Source: Torymus aiolomorphi (lineage: Eukaryota > Arthropoda > Insecta > Hymenoptera > Torymidae). From it: a stretch of DNA of 64,000 nt. Of this stretch, positions 56,421 through 64,000 are shown piece after piece. The translations under genes were made by a program, and so were the position numbers. The notes under the pieces are model-generated. The model was given only the letters and a program-made list of their open reading frames with translations. It was not told the DNA's origin and searched no databases. Position 1 is the first letter of the stretch; each line of letters opens with the position of its first letter. The stretch lies in the NCBI GenBank assembly GCA_036365515.1, contig CM070874.1, positions 27,281,862 through 27,345,861 of the forward strand. Reading direction: 5' to 3'.

Positions 56421-57650
56421 ATCTTTTTTCGTAATGAACCGATTTTTTTGGGCAACGAACTTGATCTGAAGATATATAAAAGCTACATCTATGCCAAATT
56501 TCAGGACGATTGGGTAATTGTTGCTCTTGTTATTGCGCGGCAACGAAAATGCAAATTTTTTCTAAAATAATTTTTTTCTAAAAAGAAATGAAGATAATCT
56601 CCTGAAATTTTAACCAAATATAGTCTTCTATAAATTTAATAAGTGTTTAAAATTTTAAGTCGATAAATCAAGTATTTTTTGAAAAAACGCGATTCGAAAA
56701 CGTAAAAAAAAAATATTTTACCTCAAATATCTTTTTTCGTAATGGACCGATTTTTTTTGGGCAACGAACTCGATCTGAAGATATATAAAAGCTATATCTG
56801 TGCCAAATTTCAGGACGATTGGATAATTTTTGCTCTAGTTATCGTGCGACAACGAAAACGCAAATTTTTTATAAAGTAATTCTTTTCTAAAAAACAAATG
56901 AAGATCATCTCTTGAAATTTTAACCAAATATAGTCTTCTGTAAGTTTAATAAGTGGTTAAAATTGTAAGTCGATAAATCAAGTAATGTCTGAGAAAATGC
57001 GATTCGAAAACTTTTTAAAAAAATTTTTTACCTCAAATATCTTTTTTCGTAATGGACCGATTTTTTGGGCAACGAACTCGATCTGAAGATATATAAAAGC
57101 TACATCTGTGCCAAATTTCAGGACGATTGGGTAATTTTTGCTCTTGTTATCGCGCGGCAACGAAAATGCAAATTTTTTCTAAAATAATTTTTTTCTAAAA
57201 AAAAATGAAGATAATCTCCTGAAATTTTAACCAAATATAGTCTTCTATAAATTTAATAAGTGTTTAAAATTTTAAGTCGATAAATCAAGTATTTTTTGAA
57301 AAAACGCGATTCGAAAACTTAAAAAAAAAATATTTTACCTCAAATATCTTTTTTCGTAATGGACCGATTTTTTCGGGCAACGAACTCGATCTGAAGATAT
57401 ATAAAAGCTAGATCTGTGCCAAAGTTCAGGACGATTGGATAATTTTTGCTTTAGTTATCTTGCGACAACGAAAACGCAAATTTTTTCTAAAATAATTCTT
57501 TTCTAAAAAACGAATGAAGATCATCTCTTGAAATTTTAACCACATATAGTCTTCAATTAGTGTAATAACTGGTTAAAATTTCAAGTTGATAAATAAAATA
57601 TTTTTTGAGAAATTAATTTATGAAACATAAAAAAGTTTTCCTTAATAACA
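56421..57650. repeat. four-unit 308-bp satellite
   Basis: Units starting ATCTTTTTTCGTAATG at 56421, 56729, 57039 and 57346 (periods 308, 310, 307), each containing GGGCAACGAACTCGATCTGA and GCCAAATTTCAGGACGATTG. It interrupts the Helitron gene. Confidence 0.95.
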
Positions 57651-58118
<468 letters not shown>

Positions 58119-58189
58119 ACGAAAACAAAAATGATCAAAATCAACTTATATACACATATATCGCCTTAAAACATCTTTTTGAACATTTT

Positions 58190-60116
58190 TTTTTCGAAAA
58201 TTTTTTTCACCGTTACAAAGCTGCCTCTATGAGGAAGCAAAAAAAATCAAATTGTTGTCAAAATGGTAACATAGTACTTTCACCATTAAGTAACTATGAC
58301 GCAAAATTAAAACATTTATTATTTATCCAAAACATGTTTCTAATAATCAAGAAATCACTTATTTAAACAAATTATCACATCATGTTGATCCAATGGTTCT
58401 TCCGTTATTATTTCCATCTGGAGATTTAGGTTGGAGTATTGGATATTTAAAAAGCCAAATGCAAAATCAAATGAAAATCTTACTGCATTACAATACTATT
58501 TGTACAGATTAGCATATAGACCAAACTGTAAAATTTTTAATCCATTATTATACGGTGGTAGATTAACTCAACAATTTTTTTTACATGCTTATGTGATTGT
58601 AGAAAATAATAAAATGAATTATTTTAGAAGTGATCAAAAAAATTTACGTGCAGAATGTTATCAAGGCTTATTAAGACCTCGTAATAAATAGCGCTGCAAA
58701 CATTTCATCAAATTTTAAGAGTAAAGAAAAACTCGGAAATCTTTTTATATTACCAGCTACGTATATAGGTAGTCCAAGGTATATGCAGCAACACTGTCAG
58801 GATGCGATGGCTATAATGAGAAACACAGGAAGATCTGATTTATTTATAACAGTTACATGTAATTATAAATGGAAAGAATTGAAAGAAATTTTAATAAAAT
58901 TTCCACGAAACACTACTCCAAATGACATTCCCAATATTACTGTTCGGTTATTTCATGTAGAATTAATGTTATTAATTGATGATATAAATAAACATAAAAT
59001 ATTTGGTAATCTTATATCATATATTTATACCATAGAATTTCAAAAACGAGACCTTCCTCATGCACATATTCTTGTAACATTACACCCTAACAATAAATTA
59101 CTATCTCCTGAAAAAATTGATAAATATATATCTGCAGAAATTCCATCTATAAATGATGACGAAGAACTACATAAATTAGTTATTAAACATATGCTTCATG
59201 GCCCTCATACTAATAATTCACCATGTTTTGTCAAAAATAAACCAATATGTAAAAAAAAATTTCCAAAACCATTCACTGATTTTACAAAATTTCAAAAAAA
59301 TGGTTATCCAGAATATAGGAGAAAAAATAACGTTTCAGAAAACTTAACATACAAAATTAGAAATAACCAAAAGCCAGTTCCCGTAGACAATTCTATGGTT
59401 GTACCATATAATAATTTTTTATTAAAAAAAAATATAAATGTCACATAAACGTTGAGTATTGTGCTTCGATTCAAACTGTAAAGTATATTTTTAATTATAT
59501 TCATAAAGGTTATGACAAAGCACTTTGTAAATTAAAAAAAATAAATACAGATAATGAAACAGATGTACATGATGAAATTACTCAATTTATAGATGGTAGG
59601 TATTTGAGTCCAATGGAAGCAGCATGGAGATTACAAGAATTTCCTTTATGTGGTAGAAGTCACACCGTAATACGTTTAGCAATTCATACTGAAAATAAAC
59701 AAAATATAATTTTCGAAGAAAATAAAGAAGAAAAAGCTTTAGATAACTGGAAAACTACATTAACTTCGTGGTTTGAATTAAATAAAAAAGATAAAAATGC
59801 AAAAAATATTAAATACGTTAATATACCAAAATATTATATTTTTAAGAATAAATCTTAGATAAAACGTCAACGAAAACTGAAACATTTTGCTATAGGACGT
59901 TTAAATGTAGTATCTCGAAGAGATATTGAAAGATTTCATTTAAAATTAATTTTAAATCGTGTTAAAGGCGCAACATCTTTTGAAGAATTACGTACATTTG
60001 AAAATAAAACATATAATACTTACAAATAAACAGCAATACAAATGGGTCTAATTGAAGATGATTTACTGATTGATAAAATTTTTGAAGAAGCTTGTAATAT
60101 AATGTTATCTGTTTAA
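58190..60116 (+). pseudogene. Helitron Rep (HUH endonuclease) region
   Basis: Blocks in order: NCCQNGNIVLSPLSNY (about 58240); HHVDPMVLPLLFPSGDLGW, then after a frameshift LTALQYYLYRLAYRP and FNPLLYGGRLTQQF; RAECYQGLL; IGSPRYMQQHCQDAMAIMRN and DLFITVTCNYKW. The HUH motif follows in FQKRDLPHAHILVTLHP, then KHMLHGPH and CKKKFPKPF. After a frameshift near 59445 comes INVEYCASIQTVKYIFNYIH with the Tyr region expected for the nicking residue, then FIDGRYLSPMEAAWRLQEF. Stops at 59856, 60027 and about 60112 break it. It cuts and joins DNA in rolling-circle-like transposition. Confidence 0.8.
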
Positions 60117-61255
60117 TTGCGTAAATTTTGTACTTGGTTCCTAATGACAGATAACATTCATGATAATACTATTTGGACAAAATTTAGTAAATATTTTACA
60201 GAAGATTTTGACAATAATAAAAATAACCGGGCTCTTCATCATATAAACGAAATTTTAAAAGTTGAAGAAATGTCTTGTAAAGATTTTGGGTTACCTGAAC
60301 CTGACGAAATTTTCGATACAAATGATGAAAATAATAAAGAAAATACTTTATTCTGTAAACAAATGTTTAATAATTTCTATAGTCAATTAAACACAGATCA
60401 AAAAACAATTTTTACACAAATATTAAATAATGAACATAAAATTAACTTTATTGATGGTCCTGGAGGTTCAGGTAAAATGTTTTTATATAAAAGTTTAATT
60501 TATTATTTTTTGTCAATAGAACAAAAAATTATATCAATGGCTTGGACTGGTATAGCATCTATACTATTACCAAAAGGTATGACCAGTCATAAAACTTTTA
60601 GATTACCTTTAGATTTAAACAATATTGAAAGTGCATTTCTAAAATTTGAATCAGATAAAAAAAAATTTCGTGAAGTTTTTGCGATTATTTGGGATGAAGC
60701 GTCAATGATTCCACGTAAAGCTTTAGAAATTGTTGATAAAACTTTACAAGATGTTTGTAATAATAATCTACCATTTGAAGGAAAATTATTAATTTTAGGA
60801 GGTGATTTTAGACAAATTCTCTCAGTTAGAAATGGTTGTAGAAGCACAATAATTCAAGAAACAATAAAATATTCAAATCTTTGGTCATTATTTAATACAA
60901 TGTATTTGAAAAAAAATATCCGTTCAAAAAATATTATGTTTGCTTCATTTTTATTAGATATTGGAGAAGGTAAATTTAATTCATTTGTTGTACCTGATAC
61001 GATAACGATGTTTGTTTTAAAATATATGAAAATATAAATTGTAGTATATCAATAAATAGTGTTATATTAACATCACATAATGAAAATGCAAATATTTTAA
61101 ATAATAAAATTTTACAAAATATTAAATACTGAAGAAAATACTTATTATAGTTCAGATTATGCTACACATAAAGATGTAGATTTATCTGATGATAACATTC
61201 ATATTAATTACCCGATTGAAACTTCAAAACAATATACGTGAAAGACTACCACCAC
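60117..61255 (+). pseudogene. Helitron Pif1-like helicase, truncated
   Basis: The frame 60117-61037 contains TDQKTIFTQILNN, Walker A FIDGPGGSGKMFLYKSL (the usual T after GK is M here), ISMAWTGIASILLPKGMTSH, Walker B IIWDEASM, LLILGGDFRQILSVRNGCR, LKKNIRSKNIMFASFLLDIG. After frame changes it reads VILTSHNENANILNNKIL, YYSSDYATHKDVDLSDDNIH and IRERLPP, where the Gypsy LTR starts. The last helicase motifs (AFAITINKSQGQ, YVALSR) are missing. The same region is present in copy d at 51986. Confidence 0.8.
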
Positions 61256-62315
61256 TGTAACGGGATGGCTAGTGGGGGAAAATCCCAACAAGCTACAGGC
61301 CAGCGATGCCCTAGAACACGGAGCCGCGGGTGTCAGACTAAAATGACTAACCCGGGGATCTGCTCCTGGAATCCCGAAAACAACGCGGAGATCGCACACG
61401 AACTTCGCTTTCCAACTAATTGGATCGCTGAGTGAAAAGCGCGCGCTCGAAGAGTAAAGCGCGCGGCCGCTATGCTCAGATATCAAAACGACCGGTGGAG
61501 TCGTTTTCCCGCGGAGGCGGCGGTATCCGGGAGAAGGACAGGTTATAATGTACAACGCGACGAGTAACTAGATATCACAGTATATTTAAAATCACTAATC
61601 TCTACAAGCACAACGCACGTGCTGATTAGAACAATTATGAGTTAGTTCGCGCGCGACCGTTAATATTCAAACGCGCGAACTATACGGCGCGTGGCGAAGC
61701 TGCTAATTTCGCGCGCGGTGTTAAAGTATGGCGGGCGGATACACACCCGCACGTACACGGCACAGAAAGCTTGCACGGGGCGATTTCTGTGCGAGCCTTT
61801 ACAATGAACCCGCGAGAGGAGAGTAGAAAACTTACGTTAGGAAGGAGCAGCCGATCCACTCGACTCTCTCTCGTTCCCTGTCGCTCGCACAGCAGTTGCG
61901 CTCTCTTTCTCTCTCTCTCTTGCTCGCTGTATTGGGTCGGCAGGCGGGCTGGCTGCCAGCTCGTCGCTCGCAGTCTCGTGTGGCTCATGCGGCTCGGGAT
62001 CGCTCTCTCTCTGTCTCTCTTTCGCACGTACACTATATGCGGTGCCTCCACTACACTCGCGAGGTCTCACAAAGAACGATAGGACGGCGCGGACAAGTAA
62101 ACTCAGGAGAGACACGGAGGAGATGTTTTACGCGCGATGGCAGATACGAAGATGGCTGTCGGGACTCCTATAAAGCCGTAGCAGCTTCGCGGGTACGCGA
62201 CGGGCATATTACGCGTCGCGAGACTGTTCTAATCCGGTCAGTATGCTCGCGTGCTCGCGCCTCCGGTGAGCATACAATTCGAATCTCGAACTACCTAACT
62301 CGCGCACGCGTTACA
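61256..62315 (-). repeat. Gypsy 3' LTR (right-hand element)
   Basis: About 1,060 bp, bounded by TGTAACGGGATGG on the plus-strand left and ...GCGTTACA on the right; the minus-strand start TGTAACGCG follows a purine tract directly. Only one LTR is in the window, so limits are inferred. Confidence 0.7.
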
Positions 62316-62456
62316 CCTCCCGCCAGACGCTACTTTGGGGACCGCGAGCAGCTCTGCCATCCATGGCCGTCGTCGTACCTGAAAATAAGGTTAATTCGGT
62401 GGAGCCTTTCCACAAGGAATTTTGGACAAGGGAAGTATAAGAATCGGAGTCACCCA

Positions 62457-63805
62457 TTAGCCCACTTCGGGGTTCAGTCCTTCAGCTGGCCCGGGAGTAA
62501 GTCCGGCGCCCCTTGTGGCAAGCTTGGTTGGAGCAGTGCTTCGACACATGAAGCACCGGGGAAGCGCCTGTGCATTTAGCGCCTCCCGGCGCGCCTTCTC
62601 CTCTTCGAGCGCCCTTTGAAGGCGCTCCTCTTCTCGTAGGAGACGACGCTGGGCCTCCTCCTTGGCCCGACGCGCCGTCTCCTCCGCCTTTTCCCTGGCT
62701 CGCCTGGCCTCTTCCATGCGCTCCTGCGCACGTGCCAGACGAGCCTCCTCCTCCTTCTGCAAGGCGGCGCGGCGCAGCCTGGCGGCCCTGGCCTCTGCGG
62801 CGGCCGCGAGCTCTTCTCGCCGGCCTTGGGCCATTCCGATCCATTTGCCGGCTTTCCGCTCGCCGGCCTCACCGTGGCACTGAAGAAAATCCTCCAGTGC
62901 GGCCAGGGCAGCGTCCTCCGCAGCGCGCGAGGACTTGCTGAGGCGCCGCGCCTCCTCTAGAGCCTGCTCCACCGGGACCCAGGCCGCACCGACTCCATCG
63001 GTCGGTGCTCCTTTTGGGGTCTGGGTCGGAGCATCTCCTTCTTTTCCTTGTGCGGCCCGAGCCGCGCCGGCGTCAACTTCCGGCGCACAATGATGGGCTC
63101 GAGCCGCCTCCTCTTCGGGAACTCGGCCGGCACCAATCGGCTCAACTGGTGCTTCTTCTGGCCGAGCCCCGCTCTTCTCCCGCTGCTCCTTCGGAGGATG
63201 AGGTCGCCGGAGCGGGGACGGGCCAATGCCTGCGTCGGTTGGTCCCGAAGGTCCCCTTCTTGGTTCCGGCACCTCTAACTCCTCTATGAGTGGAGGGCTC
63301 TTCCACTGGCGGTGGTGCCTGTGTCACCACGTCTATGCCCTCCACTACCTGCTCCAGGAAGTCAATGACGGCGGAGTCAGGGTTGCACTGGATTAATCCA
63401 GCAATCACCTTCTTCACCGTCTCTGCTATTTCTCGAGTCAGGCCCTGCATATCCTGCAACAGGTAAATTGACCCCGGAGATTGGTGAGACTGAGGATCGG
63501 AAAACAAGGACGAACACGGGTTAGTACGGACGGCACAATTTCTGGACGACACAATTAGCGTTTTTCGGACCCTCGGGTTCGACGAGGGCTAATTGACCCG
63601 CCATCGGCAGGTGCAGGCTTCTTCTTCGAGCCCTTTGGCCTCCCTGGGCCTCGCTTGGACTCTGTTGGACCGACCGCACGCGTAGGTCGGCCGTCGCTCG
63701 CACGCTTTCCTGGCCTAACAGCGCGGTCTTACGAGGTGGACCGCGCCTCTTAGCCGTCGCCCGAGGCTGTACATTCCCCTGGCTAACTCTGTTGCCCGCT
63801 GGCAC
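62457..63805 (-). pseudogene. Gypsy third ORF: Ala/Arg/Glu coiled-coil protein
   Basis: Minus-strand coding-like sequence lies in three frames: 63805-63521 (basic, MPAGNRVSQGNVQPRATAKR), 63552-63142 (DMQGLTREIAETVKKVIAGL, AVIDFLEQVVEGIDVVTQAP) and 63272-62457. The last is Pro-rich, then a long heptad-like coiled coil (EEARLARAQERMEEARRARE) and a Cys-containing end (LPRCFMCRS). It lies between the integrase end and the LTR, where env would be, but I see no signal peptide, membrane segment or fusion motif. The frame changes may be mutations or assembly errors. Function unknown. Confidence 0.55.
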
Positions 63806-63839
63806 GTTACATACGGCTGAAGAGTCCCTCGGTGGTAGC

Positions 63840-64000
63840 GACTAGGCTACTTCTTGACTACTTTTGTCCAAGTAGTTTTTGGGCTCTTCTGCGGAGACGT
63901 ATCGCTTGACTTGCTGCGCATGGACGGGACTGCTCGTTCGACCATCCTCACCTTGGATCTCATAGGTGTTTTCGCCTAGAATATTCACAATCGTGTAGGG
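63840..64000 (-). CDS. pol: Gypsy integrase C-terminal end, partial
   Basis: The minus frame reads PYTIVNILGENTYEIQGEDG, then TSSPVHAQQVKRYVSAEEPK and ends with a TAG near 63850. The GPYxIVxxLGxxTYEI...VHAQQVK pattern is the GPY/F module that closes Ty3/Gypsy integrases. The rest of pol lies beyond the right edge. Confidence 0.75.

Larger units (their letters stand above)
61256..64000 (-). mobile_element. second Ty3/Gypsy element, 3' part, runs off the right edge
   Basis: Minus-strand order from the edge: integrase C-terminus, a third ORF region, polypurine tract (GGCGGGAGG, 62324-62316) and LTR (62315-61256). The LTR has TG...CA ends. It is inserted in Helitron copy e. GC-rich composition contrasts sharply with the AT-rich Helitron. 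Confidence 0.8.

Noticed and set aside
62570..63289. Plus-strand frames of 70-123 codons over the Gypsy third ORF
   Set aside because: Antisense shadows in GC-rich sequence.

Overview
The window looks like AT-rich, repeat-dense nuclear DNA of an arthropod, most likely an insect. This is an inference from spliced transposon genes with GT-AG introns, long TA/TG/TC/CA microsatellites and the mix of transposon families. I see no rRNA, tRNA, CRISPR array, operon or convincing host gene. Almost everything that codes is transposon-derived and most of it is broken.

Layout. 1-9,300 (minus strand) is a decayed Polinton/Maverick (adintovirus-like) element: two small Polinton-associated ORFs, an A32/FtsK-type packaging ATPase, a conserved hypothetical protein and a protein-primed family B DNA polymerase. 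The polymerase gene is split by a 2.0-kb Kolobok transposon (5,212-7,221) and by hairpin/TIR elements (7,679-8,601). 9,407-10,294 may hold a small spliced gene. 10,300-15,880 is mostly non-coding with microsatellites, a MITE and unidentified coding scraps. 15,880-21,594 (plus) is an EnSpm/CACTA (tnp2-like) transposase gene interrupted by a deleted Copia element (16,446-19,362) and by a 686-bp palindromic TTAA MITE.

21,854-31,400 is the most unusual part: eight short cassettes, with a ninth at 52,557-52,864. They share a core (ATTATTTCTTTAGTCAC) and are separated mostly by TA repeats. Each has its own motif, repeated on one side of the core and present once in antisense on the other side. A 7.3-kb DNA transposon (22,671-29,955; about 1-kb terminal inverted repeats; spliced transposase whose last four exons join in frame) sits between cassettes C and D. 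31,885-41,295 is a 9.4-kb Ty3/Gypsy element with two LTRs, a CACT target duplication and a gutted pol. It landed in a tandem satellite.

42,040-61,255 is a patchwork of Helitron pieces: CTAG 3' ends, Pif1 helicase fragments, a Helitron-linked small ORF in two copies, and a tandem-OTU/Rep/helicase gene on the plus strand. It is interrupted by a CR1/Jockey-like LINE, a 1.5-kb CTCTGTCTCTACGT minisatellite, G-rich repeats, a 308-bp satellite and a CA tract. From 61,256 to the right edge a second Gypsy element on the minus strand has its 3' LTR, a coiled-coil third ORF and the tail of its integrase.

Insertion order can be read in several places: Copia and the palindromic MITE are younger than the EnSpm gene; Kolobok is younger than the Polinton; the 721-bp Transib-like element is younger than the Gypsy LTR it sits in; the right-hand Gypsy is younger than the Helitron it cuts. 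Family names rest on motif recognition without database search.
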